From assembly GCF_024763615.1 (NCBI RefSeq), contig NC_077223.1, forward strand, positions 24,800,001 through 24,864,000: 64,000 bases of DNA. Direction: 5' to 3'. Position numbers and translations under genes: made by a program. Shown piece by piece: positions 44,254 through 56,821 of this stretch. The notes beneath the pieces are model-generated. The model was given only the letters and a program-made list of their open reading frames with translations. It was not told where the DNA came from and searched no databases. The DNA is from Phlebotomus papatasi. Taxonomy: Eukaryota > Arthropoda > Insecta > Diptera > Psychodidae. Numbering within the stretch: position 1 is the stretch's first letter; the number at the start of each line of letters is the position of its first letter.

Positions 44254-45791
44254 TCTATGACCGGAAAAATCGTCATTTTGAATTAATCAAACTTTCTGTC
44301 CCTGGTCTACAATCGATCTATCTTTATTTCTTTTGGTTTGAGTAATAAAAGGACAATTGTGGAAAACTGTTCTAATGGGTGTGTTCTACTGAAGGAGGTG
44401 GTCACAGAAGACCGGAAATTGATATCTCATATCGTTTGGCCTTAGAAAAATACTTACAGCAATTGTGAGAATTAACGGAATTAATTAAATGATATTGGTG
44501 AGATCACCAAATACTTGAAGTCGTAATTTCATTCCGTTTAAGCTCTAAGGCTGTTAAATAATTGAATAATAATCAGGACTCTCTGAATTAAAGCAATAAA
44601 ATGTTAATTTTTAAAGCCTTAATTTTCATGAATTTGATTTATATAAATAATTAATAAAGCAGATGTAAAAATTTTTTTTTTGCAAAAATTTAACGTTATA
44701 GTTTGATTTTTTGTAATTTTAAACTGATTAACTTTAATAAAATATTGAAAATCAGGTCGAGGTAGTTGAAGAGTGCATTTAAAGAAATTCTGAATAATCT
44801 TACACTTTTAAACTGTTAAAGCGCTTTTATTTTCAGATAGCGAAATTATCGTCATACGATATTCTTTTATAAAATTTGTGGAGACATAAATTGCAGAAAA
44901 CCACTGATTGACATGATTGACTCTTTCGAACATCCTCCTCTATCTAGACAACCAAATGGAAATAATTCCATAAATTGTATCTATTCTATCGTTCACAGAA
45001 TCCTACCGCAGAATAATTTTGGTATGCACATAAATTGCTCTGCCTTACTGTACAAAAGCCGTCGTTTGCATAATAACTATTTGGACAACTATTGAGTGCT
45101 TTCGCGGCGGTGAAAAAGCTTTCAATGGGTGGAAGCACGCGCGGAAATGCCCGCTGCCCATACTACCTAAAATCTTTCCTATTGTCGATGACATGGGAAA
45201 AACGCGCCAAACACGTCAGAGTTTTGGTGAGTATTCTGGTTGGGGGAGTTGCATGGGATTTTGGGGAAGGAGGAAAAAGTAGTTAGGAATCTATCGTGAT
45301 TTATGACGGTTTCAACATTCAGGGGAGCATCAATTTGTCATCGTGCAATCATTGATTCATGTCCCGAAAAGGAGGATGGTAGAGTGCTCATAAATAAGTA
45401 AACTAGAACATTTATTTCTTTAGAAGAGCTATCATTTAACACTTGTGGTGAATAATTTAATCTGCATTGCATGAGATTTCACTATACACACGCAGCTTTC
45501 CCTGTAGACTTCCTTATGGAAAGGTTTCCCCCGTAAGACTTAGCATAATTAAAAAGTTTCGTAAGATTTCAAGCTCATATAGGGTTAACTCATAATACCA
45601 TTCTTCGAGATGTAGTTCTCATCATCTTAAATTGAATTAAGGGTTACAAAATTTCACTCACAATATTTGCATATAACCATATGAAGAATAGATGATGATA
45701 AAAAAATATGGAAAATTTGATTAATAAAGTGTTTAAAATTTAGGCAAAGTTATTTAGGCACTTATTAGGCAAAGACACAGTTAGTGGAGAA
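44254..45791. other. No recognisable gene
   Basis: AT-rich sequence with a less AT-rich part at 44910-45290 that carries overlapping frames of 60 and 64 codons. Neither has a recognisable feature. Confidence 0.4.
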
Positions 45792-45973
45792 TACAGTAGA
45801 CTCTCTCTCTCCATCGGTTCTTTTTCAATAGGGTGCAAAATTTCGCAAAAACGTGAAAACACGTTTGTTTTTAAAGCAAATTTGTTCAAATTCAATGATT
45901 TTGATGCCCAAATCTTTAGATAATTTGGATGACTTTTTGCCCCAAATGCCCGATTGAGAGAGAGTCTACTGTA
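45792..45973. mobile_element. MITE TACAGTAGACTCTCTCTCTC
   Basis: The left end TACAGTAGACTCTCTCTCTC is matched by the inverted right end GAGAGAGAGTCTACTGTA. The next inner parts (GGGTGCAAAATTTCG and its loose counterpart) pair weakly. 182 bp, same end type as 22103-22874. Confidence 0.85.
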
Positions 45974-46058
45974 CCTTATCCGAATAAACTATGAGCTAGA
46001 AGTCCTTTCTAGAATGCCAGTCGAAAAAAATTTACAGAAAGCTGCAAAAAAGTGAACT

Positions 46059-46306
46059 TACTCTAAAAGAAAAATGTCTTGTTAAACGAACAAATGGATT
46101 TTGTTGAAATTTTGTCAAAAGGACGTTATTTACCAATTTGACAAAATATTTTCTTGCATTTTATATGGAAAAACACCCTTTTGACAAACTTTTAACAAGT
46201 TCCAGTTGGCCTCCGATTTGACAAAACGTTTCCATATTCTGCATGGAAGAACATCCTTTTTACAAACTTGTCTTGTTAATTTGACAAAACATTTTCTTCA
46301 GAGTAC
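46059..46306. mobile_element. MITE with TTTGACAAAA repeats
   Basis: The left end TACTCTAAAAGAAAAATGTC pairs imperfectly with inverted GACAAAACATTTTCTTCAGA then GTA. Between them is a roughly 85-bp unit present about twice (ATTTGACAAAA ... ATATGGAAAAACACCCTTTT ... ACAAACTT). About 248 bp. Confidence 0.65.
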
Positions 46307-46734
46307 TTAAAGGGACCAAAATGAGTGGACACTGTTCTGAAATAGCTGGGTGATGCTAAGGTGCTGTGGGGAGCTCGCGGAAAGTCGAGGACTGAAGGAG
46401 TTTAATATAAGAAGTCCGCTCCCTTACAGGGATGTTGCAACCACAAAAGAAAAAGAAAAACTAGAATCTTACCTACCAGTTCTAATAATTCTACTAAAAC
46501 ATATAAGTTATCATCGGAAATTAAAAATTCTAGCTCTAGATTACTTTTCACAGTAGGATTCTAATTCTATTCCGGATTTCCAGATGCTGACCCTTTTCAG
46601 TGCCGGACAGAGTCTATAAATCCTGAGGTGATTAGGACTCTTTCTTTGTGGGTCATTAATTTTTATCTTTATGTTTTGCTCTAAAAAGCTGGAAAGATAT
46701 TTTTCTGTCTTCAATTTTTGACCCTCTTTGCCCT
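46307..46734. other. No recognisable feature
   Basis: Mixed sequence. A 68-codon plus-strand frame (46350-46556) shows nothing recognisable. Confidence 0.45.
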
Positions 46735-47126
46735 TAACCCTTTAACGACGAGACACTTTTTACGGACCGAAAATCAACAATAAAAATTTAACCGATAAAC
46801 AAAATCAATGAAATGTCTTATAATTTGACTTTGGAAAATCCAACAGAGTCTGATTCGATGCATTTTTTACTTCTACGAGCGATAGGGTCAAAAATAGCCT
46901 AAAAAATTAAGTAATTTTTCTGACTATACCAATGAATAATAATTCTCTATCAAATGAAAAATATTATGTATGAGTATTGTATTTTCTTTGTCCAAAACGG
47001 TTTTGGTTAAAAAAAAAAGCTGAAAGTATAAAAATTATTTAAAATAATTTTTCAATATGAAAATTTAAAAATTCGCCATTTTTAAGCTTAAATATTCAAT
47101 ATATAGCAAATAGCTGGAGACTTGAA
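46735..47126 (+). repeat. Dispersed repeat D, copy 2
   Basis: Starts TTAACCCTTTAACGACGAGA and ends TAGCAAATAGCTGGAGACTT. Homologous to 63612-64000 in the same orientation and to 4228-4619 in the opposite one. Non-coding. Confidence 0.88.
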
Positions 47127-47215
47127 AAAATATCCTATTCATTCAACCTTTTACTTTACAATTATGTACACACATAAGAAAAAAAAATAACTTTTAGTAA
47201 CCAGGAAAAATTATT

Positions 47216-47934
47216 ATCTCACCAAATGCTACGACTTTCTAAAACATTTGAACTTCATAGGACCAACACCAGGGGCGCCACAATCAAAAAACCAATTTCA
47301 ATATCACATAACCTCAATTATCTCGACACGTGCTCAACCGATCTTGAAGATTACTTCGACATAATTGTAGGGGACTTCTGTGTCTACATTTCGTCTATAC
47401 ATAATTTTTCGATCAGACTTTGCGATCTGTCCGATTTTGTCGTTTAAATGTTAAAAAATGGACTTTTCCCATAATAACGCTTTGGAACCATTCAGATGCC
47501 AATTTGAGTGCTTCTACTTGACCAAGACACTTAAAATAGGGTTTTAAATGGAAAGTCTCACTAAATACAATAATTATTTGATATTGTTGAAGTATATCAA
47601 ATGAACACTTGGGCCGCTCTGATCGAAAAAACGAGTTCAGAATCAAAAAACCTCGCTTATCTTGGCTTCTGAGCAACCAATAACATCACGTTCTTTTGCA
47701 AAGTTATAGAGCACATTCTGGTCTACATTTCACCCATATATCACTTTTCTGCCAGTCCATCCAAATCCTTGATATTTTGGTTTAAATACAAAATTTGTAT
47801 AATTTCACGAGTTTGATTTAACATAACTGAATGGCGTCCCCTAACTTCAGCTCTAAATCGAATTTGCATGCATTCCGAGTTGGCTCACATTAAGAATCTC
47901 ACCTACATAAGCCGGTTAGGATTATCTGTCCCTT
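47216..47934. repeat. Repeat R12, truncated copy
   Basis: Matches about 12961-13680 from ATCTCACCAAATGCTACGAC to CCGGTTAGGATTATCTGTCC. The left part of the long copy is missing, while the right end is the same. Frames within (47226-47447 plus, 47413-47676 minus) are not shared as intact frames by the long copy. Confidence 0.88.
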
Positions 47935-48288
47935 TTCGTTTTATTTCTTCAATATTCTTAAATTATTTTTACCTAGTGCCACCGAGTATGAGACAAGGTA
48001 GTACGCTGAGTGTAAATTTGCGTAATAATTGCAATGAAAATGCGTAAATTAACGAAATACGGTTAGCATTTTACTGTCAATGTGATTCTGCCCTTATTTG
48101 ATTTTTTACTGCTAAATTTTTTTATTCTAAATATTCTCAAAGTTCAGCCTGAGTTTATTTGGGATCTTATACGAGTTTCAGACTAGAGGGTTAGCTTAGT
48201 TCCTTATACGGGCTTCAGATCTAAGGCTTAGCCATCTGGCTTAACTCCTCTAATCCCTTCAGGCACGATTTTTAGGAAATTGTTGTTT
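47935..48288. other. No recognisable feature
   Basis: AT-rich spacer. Two similar phrases (ATACGAGTTTCAGACT and ATACGGGCTTCAGATC) about 40 bp apart hint at a small local duplication. Confidence 0.4.
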
Positions 48289-48551
48289 ATGGCTCCGGCA
48301 CACCTTTTAGATCAGGAAAATTTCATGAAGTTGAAATTCGGATCCCTTTTTTTCTCGCATGTTTTGCATATGGCTATCTCATTCTCTCGCACTCTTCTTC
48401 TTCTCTTAAACATCACTCCAAATTCAATTTAGCTCAATCGAATTTGGTATGTGAAAGAATGAGATAGTCATGTGCAAAATATGTGAGAAAGAAAGGGTTT
48501 CGAATTTCGACTTCATGAAATTTTCTGATCTAAAAGGTGTGCCCGAGCCAT
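48289..48551. mobile_element. MITE with about 50-bp TIRs (ATGGCTCCGGCACACCTTTT)
   Basis: ATGGCTCCGGCACACCTTTT then AGATCAGGAAAATTTCATGA pairs inverted with TCATGAAATTTTCTGATCTA then AAAGGTGTGCCCGAGCCAT, with few differences. An inner CATATGGCTATCTCATTCTC pairs with GAATGAGATAGTCATGTGC. 263 bp. Confidence 0.92.
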
Positions 48552-51510
48552 TAGAATTGGATATCAAGGGCAAATTATCCATTAGATTTTGAAAAATCAT
48601 TAAAATTGCTTGTTATTTAGATTTTTGAGACCTTCGGGAACTGGGCTAAACCTCCAGTGTGAAGCTGGCATTATGGTCCTTAAATTCTAATTGACAAGCA
48701 TTTTTACTAATTTTTCAAAACATAAGAAATAAATTTACTCAAAAATCTTGCCCAAGAAAATAATTAGAGAAGTTTAATCAAATGGCTAAAGCTCAAGTCT
48801 GAAAGTTTATTATCATTTAAAGTTCAATATCATTATGTTGCTTTACAAATGTCTCGGAAAATTACAGCGGTACAGATAGGGTTTTTAGCTTTTTCAGTAT
48901 TAACATTTGATTAAGGAAATATGGGAAAATATGAAGTGTTCGAAGTCAGAGTATGTACATGTACAATGCCTGAAATTCTTCCCCTATTTTGAAGGAAAAC
49001 TTAACAAATTTTCAGACATTGTTTAATCACAAAATTCTGCCTTTAAAAAATATTTTAAAATTCCACATTTTTTGCTTATTACCACAATTAATTTGGAAAA
49101 AAGCAGTGGAAAAATGTAATAGGGGAAGATGGGACAGATTCAGGTGTGCATTTGAATTATCTGGCGCTAAATTATTTTAGTTGAGTTAAATTGATTACCA
49201 AGTATAAAATCATTAAAAGCTTTTTTTAATTACTCGTCATGAGTCTTATTCGTCGTCTGTCATAATTTCGTTTTATATAATTTTGTTTTATCGTCAGTAT
49301 TTAGTGTTTTACAATAATATATTAAGCATTCGCTGGCTGAATTTGTCTGAAAATTTTCATGATGATAGGCAGATTTGGAAAAAAACAGTGATTATTTGAC
49401 GGTCAATACGATAGGGCCCTTAATTACTAAAGATTCAATGATTGACAAGCTTTCAGATTAATTGTCAAAAGTTGTTTTTAGTTTGACAGTTTTGCGTGAA
49501 TTTCAGGGAAAATGAAGAGAAATTTCATGAGACTTTTGAAACCCAAAAATTGACATGAAATTTGACGATGGTGCAAAATGACAAAGTATTAAGCAACAAT
49601 GTTTTCCCTCCATGTTTCTGCAAAAGCTCGTTCATTTTCACGCATGGTTCACGACTTTACACCAAAATGGCTCATTTTGCAAGTCGAGAGATGGGTGTTT
49701 TGCGAGGAGGAAAATTGAGACCAATAAAATTTCATCATCAACCCCACAAGAGCCTCTTAAAGAGTATTTCGTCAGTGGTTGAAACTATCAGTGGCAGACA
49801 CATCCTGGGTGTAGAATATGATGACCCATTCCATATCCTCAGACTTTTCTTCAAGTGAGGGATGATATTATTCAAACATCCAATGTCAGAGATTTCTGGG
49901 ACAATCATAAATAAAAGTGGCAGCTGAGGGGTGTGAGATGTGGAAAGAAATACGACAGCTGAATGCTATTATTTTGTGTTTTTCCGGGCGTCGAAGGCGC
50001 TGCTTGAAGATAAAGGGGTTTCAAAAGACATGGAAGAAAAAAGAAAAAAAAGTAACACGACAAAGATGAGATTTCACTTTTTCTCAGGCACTCACTCATA
50101 TTTTGCACCTTTTCCCAACCCCTTTTACAAAAGAAATACCACCTAGTAGAAGGAGACTGAAAGGTGAGTCGAATTATTTGTGACACTTTTCACCCGATTT
50201 GCCCACCCTCTCCGGAAGACACCATTGAGAAGATGCCAAGATAAAGCTTCCTGCTGGAAAAAAAAAGAAATATCATTGCGTAAGAAGCGGAAAATGAACA
50301 TGAAAAGTAGTTTTCCTCCACGTCAACCTCAAACTCTCCAATGTGAAAATGGCATTCGTTAATTAACCACACGGTACCGTTTAATGATATTCTTTCGTGC
50401 TGCACAGCAATTTTCCGTCTGTTCTTTTTTGGGGGAGAGCTCTTCTTTCAGCCGCTGTGATATGATTTTAATGGACTCGAATATTTTCCACATAGCAGAG
50501 GACGAGGTATAACCTGAACAAAAAAAGAGGCAGCTCAAGTGGAAAAGTTTGCTGGTCTTTTTCCGTGATTTCAACTCTTGCCACGTGAAATGGTCAAAAA
50601 ATGAGCAACGTCGAGGCAGGTGAATAAATTACATTAGAGGAAAGAAGAAAATATGCCTTCAAAATTGCTCATCTGACTTTCAGAGGAAAAGTTTCCCTTT
50701 TTTCAGGGAAGCCTATTACTTTTTTTCAACTTTCAGATCTGAAAATGGCGCAATTAAGAATGAGGTTAAAAGGTAACACAGCTACTTCCTCAGAGATTAA
50801 TTAATCAGAAATATATAAAAGATTTGGAAGTTGGAATAATCTCACATTTTTTTCCACAAGTACCGCTTTTCCAAGAGAAAAAGAACATTAGAAGATCATA
50901 TCCGAAATTTTCAGAAAAATATTATTTTGATTCTGAGTAAGAAGTTGTCTCAAACTTCCAGCACTTTTCAATCAATTTCAATTGACTTTCGACCGTAGCG
51001 TGATGAGATGAACTCCTTTGAGCAATAAATAATTTCAGCTTTCTCTTCTTGAAATTTGTTCTTGAGATAATCGGTTGGCTAAAGAGGTATTTCTTGAAGC
51101 ACCCATGAATTGGATCATTTTATAAACCAGGTGTAGGTTAAAGCGGATCCCCATTCCCTCATCTTTATTCTTTATTTCCCTTTGGGGAGTCTAGGTTTCT
51201 TTTCTACGATTTCCTGTTCCTGGCTGCTTTGAAAGCATTATTGTCATCTAGACCGAGATAAACTGGAAAGATCATCTAGAGATCTTGCTAGACTAAGACA
51301 ATTCTCGAGATGATCCCACAATGAGAGTTCTCTAGTTAGACTTTTCCTATTTCACAATACCGAGAAAAATATCCCTATCATTTTTATTACAATTGTTATG
51401 TGCTTGACACACCTACGATTTAAGCCGAAAGTCGGCTTAGGATAATAATTTAAGCCGGTTGTCTGATGCCTTTATTGCACTGACTAGAATTATAGCTCTA
51501 AAACTAAAAG
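48552..51510. other. No recognisable gene
   Basis: The stretch has an unpaired TAGGGGAAGATGGGACAG at about 49118. A 98-codon plus-strand frame at 49562-49858 and overlapping frames on both strands at 49905-50574 lie in a less AT-rich zone. None shows a domain I recognise. Confidence 0.4.
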
Positions 51511-52417
51511 TAGGGGAGACTGGGGCAAAAAGTCACAAAACGGATATTTTATTTTTTTTTTTACAAGCTACCCTAGTGCCCCAGAAATTTCTAATTAGCG
51601 CAGTTTTATAGGAAATTTATCGCTCTACAACTTTGTTAATGTCATTTTTCTCTATGTTGTAAGGAAATACATTTATTGAGCTGTTTTCTGAAAGGTAATT
51701 TTGTGACCATTATCAAAAATGCTGGGGCAAATAGTACCAGGTATGGGATATTATCACATTTTGGTTTGCTTTATTACGGGCTTTCATAAATTTAAAAAAA
51801 ATAGCTAGGTGACATATTTTCATAGGAAATTTATTCCTCTACACCTTTTTTGAACAGTTTTCTCTATCTGAACGAGAAAAGCGCTTTTCAAGCTATTTTA
51901 AAAAAACACACACAAGAGACTACTAATCATATGACCAATGCAAACAAAAAGCGGCAAAACGTAGAAATGACGTTTCTTCTCGCCGTGAGACGTCAGAAAT
52001 TGCTTCGGTCTTTGTTACTTTTCGTTCCATAACTTTTGTTACTTTTTACCCCAAGTGGTCATTTTTAATAAAAGAATTTCTGGACAAAAGAATCTTTGTA
52101 AAATTCTAAAATAGATAGTGGTTTCATATTCAAAGAATTCAAATCATTTAAGAAATATTTACCAGGGCATCAATTTTGGAAAATACGTAGGTCAAAATTG
52201 ATGTCTGTTGTAAGGAAAACATTTCAAAAACAGGGCTAAAAATTTCAATATTTTTTATTTTATGAATTCCTTGTTCGAATTATAAGAAACTTACGACTTT
52301 GAAGAAGGTCTGTGGAGGCCATCTATGGAAAAAATTTTAAGTCGCTATCTCTTTTGTCTTGGAAGATATTGAATTTTCAAATTTTCAATTTGTGACTTCT
52401 TGCCCCAGTCTCCCCTA
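51511..52417 (+). mobile_element. 0.9-kb TIR element, copy 2
   Basis: Left TAGGGGAGACTGGGGCAAAA and inverted right CTTGCCCCAGTCTCCCCTA. Homologous end to end with 39138-40043 in the same orientation, differing by point changes and small indels. 907 bp, TA at both edges. It abuts the mariner relic that follows. Confidence 0.92.
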
Positions 52418-52460
52418 GTGTTTTTTTCTTAAAGAAAAAACGGGCTCTGACGACGTTTTT

Positions 52461-53383
52461 TCATTTTTGCTTGAAATCAGGCAAACTTTTGGCTGGTTTG
52501 GCCTTTTTCTTGAGATCCTCCTTCCAAATTCCCCAATAGCTTTCAATAGGACGCAGTTCTGGTGTGTCGGGCGGATTAAACTCTTTCTGCACATAAATGA
52601 CTCTATTGTCGTTGAACCACGCAATCGTATCCTTAGCGTAGTGGCTTGATGCTAGATCTGGCCAAAACTATGGTGGAACATCATGGCTTCGATAGAGCGG
52701 CAGAAGACGTTTCTTGAGACACTCTTCGATGTAAATCTCTTTGTTCATGATCCCGGTCATGAAAAATTCTTGACTTCGAAGACCACACGAGCAAATTGCC
52801 ATCCAAACCAAGTATTTTTTCGGGGACTTGGTGTAGTTCTTGTATCGATAATTGCTGTGTACACCTGTGCGAGTCTTTGCAGTATAGTATTGCTGTCCAG
52901 GCAATTGGTGGAAGTCGGCTTTCACGATGGTTTCGTCGTTCATTAAAACACATCTTTCAAAACCTTGAAGACGGTGATCATTCAGCTTTCTGGACCTTGT
53001 TTTGGCGGACTGTCGTTGCTTATCTGTACGATGAGGTGCAGGTTGGGCTTTATAAGTCACTAAGTCATTCTTCTTCTTAATTTTATGAACTAGATAGTGT
53101 GAAATTCCCTTCTTTTTGGCTACATCTCGGAGGGATAGAGAAGGGTTCCTCTTAAAGTACCCCAGAACCCTTTTCTCCATGTCTCGGTCTTGAATTCCAG
53201 GCTTCCTACCACCAGATTGCTATCGGACAATCGTCTTTGTATCCTTGAATCGCAATACTACCTTTCGGACTGTTGAGCGCGACTTTCTGGTGAGTTTTCC
53301 TAATTCCGCATTAAGTCGCATTTGGATTTTGTAGGTAAATGTCAACTATCTGTTGTCGGATTCTCTCCATCTTCTTGAGACAT
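52461..53383 (-). pseudogene. DD37E mariner/Tc1-like transposase, broken
   Basis: The minus-strand protein would insert an IS630-Tc1-mariner element by cut and paste. The recoverable part includes SLSLRDVAKKKGISHYLVHK (helix-turn-helix), then RCVLMNDETIVKADF with the first catalytic Asp. After YLVWMAICSCGLRSQEFF comes FWPDLASSHYAKDTIAWF with the second Asp, and NPPDTPELRPIESYWGIWK with the catalytic Glu. Exactly 37 residues separate the second Asp and the Glu, the hallmark of the DD37E group known from mosquitoes. An in-frame TAG sits four codons before the second Asp. Upstream of 53180 the N-terminus runs through several stops and at least one frame change, although an ATG (MSQEDGEN) is present at 53383. 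Clear terminal repeats were not found. It is inactive. Confidence 0.85.
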
Positions 53384-53645
53384 CTCAAACAAAAATCAAT
53401 ATTTTTTAACGAGAGTGGTATCAAAATAAAACTAATGAAATGCACTAAAAATGACAACAGACAAACAAAAAGTAAACAATAGTTGAAACTCTCAAAATCA
53501 GATCAAATGTTGGGGAAATTCAAACAATTCCACGCTTTACCTTTTAATTTTGAAACATTTTCCTTGGGAAAATCCTATCGTAAAAGAAAAAAACTTAACC
53601 CCTCTTCTGACTTACCTAATCCGATTTACATTGAGTTAAAGTTCG

Positions 53646-53919
53646 GGCACTCAATGGGTCAAGTGGTAGAGCACTCGCTCTATGATGCAAGTGTCCCGGG
53701 TTCGAATCCCCTTCAGGTCACCAAAAAATTTTCCGGCGTTTAAAGTGTTCGGATTGCATCCAGTGAGCTTCACTGTACTTGATTCCACGGGCATGGGACT
53801 GATAACCCCATCCCTGTATAAGAAAAAAATAATAATGGATGTCCCGAACTCGGGAAGGGAGTACGCGGGAAGGGCTTGTTCTCTCATGGAATGTTGTGCT
53901 AGCATTATTATTATTATTA
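53646..53919 (+). mobile_element. tRNA-derived SINE, copy 1, with target duplication
   Basis: The head GGGCACTCAATGGGTCAAGT then GGTAGAGCA and the B-box GGTTCGAATCC (53699-53709) form a tRNA-like RNA polymerase III promoter. The body includes CATGGGACTGATAACCCC, and the tail is an ATT repeat. The flanking direct repeat TTAAAGTTCG occurs at 53636-53645 and 53920-53929, the target-site duplication of retroposition. Other copies are at 55612-55877 (inverted) and 62074-63385 (split). Confidence 0.9.
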
Positions 53920-53929
53920 TTAAAGTTCG

Positions 53930-55611
53930 AAATATGATAGGGGCTAGAGGTTTCTAAGTGTCAAGACGTTGGAAATAAAGAATGAAGACCTATTATCGAT
54001 TGGGCCAACAACTAACAATTTTATTATTGTCAATGTGACAAACGCTTCCAAATCCATTATAAAACGAACATTGAGAGGTTGATTTATTAATGTATTATTA
54101 ATCTATAAAGTTTTATTTGATGATGTTAGTTGAAAAAACGAAGTACGTCTGGGAAAAAGCATTTTATTTTTATTAAATTTATTCACGGTGAAGAAAATAG
54201 AAGAAATCTGGGCAGGAGGTTTAACTAAATGCAGGTGAAGCAACTCCAGCTGTGATTTATTTGTGTTTTCGAGGGAAGTTGGAAAAAGAATCATCTTGCA
54301 CGGGCTGTATAACCCTCATCCTGGGGATTTTTGTATTTGGGTTGGCACGATGGGCTTGTAGGTGAGTCAATTTTTCTTTGTGGATGCGGGAAATGGTTGA
54401 CTCCTCGACCGTGAATGATGAATAAACGAAACGTTCTCCACATTCAGAATCACATTTTAAAAATTCAAATTTCCTCCAACCGAAAATCATGTTTAATTTA
54501 TCATTTTCCACTTTTCTCCCTCACTTCCTTCCTCCTTACTTACCCAGTTGAACCTTCTACGTCCATTTTATCACTTCATATCATCCTTTTTTTCTTTTCC
54601 TTCTTCAACTCACCATAACTTTGTCTTCAATATTAATTTCAATAGACTACCATCTCAACTTAATAACATTGTGGGTGAATTTTGCGAAAGTGAGTGCAAG
54701 AAGAAATATTTCCTTTTTATGGACACTGACTTCTATAACAATTTCCGCAGGAAAATCCTGTCGAGCATTATGGAGACCAAGTTGTACTAAAGGTTAATAT
54801 CAAGGAGATTGAAGCACGCAAATTGGTAGAATATTTGAAAATTCCAAAAATTTTCTTAATCCTCACAAATCCCGGTGGATTCCCCTTATTAAACGACACC
54901 CACACAAGATTCCCTCAATTTAATCTCTAACCTCCAAGAAGTCGGTCCATCTTATCTCTCCCCATTGCCATGGGCATGAGAAAAGGGTTTATCATCTTTA
55001 GCATCAGGGAGTTCTTAGGGGGAATACTTTTTATACAGGTATTTTTATAGGTCATGAAACTAAGATTAATTGCTCTAAATACGGCATAATAATGAAATTG
55101 TGATATAGTCATGAATTTTAAATGCAAAACACCTACCCATTTCGCCATGGTTAATGGAGAGTTTTTGGATATGGATGTAGAATTAAGTAAAGCTTCCTCA
55201 GGGAGGAGCTAGTGCTAATCACTTGAATGTACAACAAGTAATGCTTAAAATTTGCAAATGTGGTTCAGCTGTATCTTGTTTTATTATGTGAAATGTTGCA
55301 GTTAAAAAATAGACAAATAAAATATTACATTGAAATTTGAAATATTTCACGAAATAGACTATGCCTATAACTTAAATTTGAACTCTTCATTATAACACCT
55401 TTATTTCCAGAAAAGTGAGGGTAACCCAATGAAATTCGAACCTGACACTTAATTCATAGAGCAAACTTACTTAAAATTAACTAATTGAGTGTCATACTAG
55501 AGATGAGAGTTATACAAAGGAGGGGTACAATTTGATTGTTAGTTCTTAAAAAAATGTTTAACTTTATCGTTGAAGGTTCAAAGAGCACCTTTCAGTAAAA
55601 GGTAATAATTT
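53930..55611. other. No recognisable gene
   Basis: AT-rich sequence. A pyrimidine-rich stretch at about 54495-54620 produces overlapping frames at 54257-54790. No recognisable product. Confidence 0.45.
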
Positions 55612-55877
55612 AATAAATAATAATGGTGGCACAATGTTCCATAGAGGAACTAGGCCTTCCCACAAGGAGAGTTCGGGACATCCATTATAATTTTTTTCTT
55701 ATACAGGGATGAGGTTGTCAGTCCCATGCCTCGTGTAATCAAGTGCAATGATGCTCACTGGATGCAATTCGAACACCTTTAACGCCAGAAAAATTCCTGG
55801 TGACCTAAAGGGGATTCGAACCCGGGACACTTGTATTATAGAGCGAATGCTCTACCGCTTAACCCATTGAGTGTCCC
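55612..55877 (-). mobile_element. tRNA-derived SINE, copy 2
   Basis: Reverse complement of the copy at 53646-53919. It has a GGGACACTCAATGGGTTAAG head, a B-box GGTTCGAATCC, a CATGGGACTGACAACCTC body and an ATT-rich tail at its left side. About 85% similar by eye. No clear target duplication. Confidence 0.88.
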
Positions 55878-56100
55878 TATTGAAAAAAACGTGTTTTGAT
55901 TTAAATCCAGATCAAAAAGAGAGATCAAACATCAAACAGATCAAACAGATTGACAATTTTTAGTGAAGAGATTAAACAAATATTTGTGTGCTGTATAATG
56001 GTGCTATTCCAATGAAAAAATGAGCATGTTTTTTTTAGCACATTCCTGTTCTCAAGTACTAAAAAGACCATGACTGTTCCCACATGTTATTTCAATTAAT

Positions 56101-56407
56101 GTCAGATGGCATTGTGATCGGGTGAAAGCTTGCTCGGCGGGAATATTCGGATTTCGGTTGGGAAATCGACAAGATTAATTTAATGTTCTCACTTTCATAG
56201 TATTTTCTGCATTTTCTTTATCATGATTGACAAAATGTAAGGTTCTTCTCGCCACACAAAAACTCCATATTTTCCCCAGTCCTCGTCGTGTTTCAAAGTC
56301 ACCAAAAAACCATGACAGGAACCGACACAAAAGAAAAATTCAACCGAAATCCGAATTCGAATATTCCCTCCGAGCAAGCTTTCACCCGATCACAATGCCA
56401 TTTGACA
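56101..56407. repeat. Fold-back with 60-bp arms
   Basis: GTCAGATGGCATTGTGATCG then GGTGAAAGCTTGCTC (56101 onward) pairs with GAGCAAGCTTTCACCCGATC then ACAATGCCATTTGAC ending at 56407. The arms continue to GATTTCGGTTG and CAACCGAAATC. The loop is about 180 nt. Confidence 0.9.
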
Positions 56408-56569
56408 TTCAGTCAGTGTGGAGTAATCTGTCATGTCAGCTTGGTGGCGTGATGCACTTGGATGGCAGAGTTGGCAACTTTAGCCTCAACCGCGGGTTTT
56501 CCCAGGTTTTCCATGAGTTTTCCCGTGAATTCACGTGGTGAAAAGTCGGCGAGCAGCATTAATATTCTC

Positions 56570-56821
56570 TAGGGTAAAATGTATAATTTGGAATTAGTGA
56601 TATAAGTTGGACAATTCGCCGGTACAAGTTGGACATGGCTTTTTTCTTGATAAATACAGTACAAAATTTGTTTCTAAGCACAAGAAACCAAATTATAAAA
56701 CTAAAGCATTAAAAATATACAAATAAAAATGAAGTAGTAAATTTATCAAGACGAAAAGCCCTGTCCAAATTATACCATTGTCCAACTTGTACCACTGTCC
56801 AACTTGTACCACTTTACCCTA
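56570..56821. mobile_element. Nested MITE TAGGGTAAA with TCCAACTTGTACCA repeats
   Basis: The left end TAGGGTAAAATGTATAATTT is matched inverted by TTGTACCACTTTACCCTA. The right side carries two adjacent GTCCAACTTGTACCACT units, one fewer on the left. TA lies at both edges. 252 bp. Confidence 0.85.

Noticed and set aside
49118..49150. TAGGGGAAGATGGGACAG as a MITE end
   Set aside because: No inverted partner was found within a few kilobases, so only a possible solo end.
49562..49858. 98-codon plus-strand open frame
   Set aside because: No recognised domain, no splice or promoter context visible, and overlapping frames nearby on both strands. Not enough to call a gene.
53646..53720. Possible tRNA gene
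   Set aside because: Good A and B boxes, but the same sequence recurs with a long shared body, an ATT tail and target duplications, so it is a SINE.
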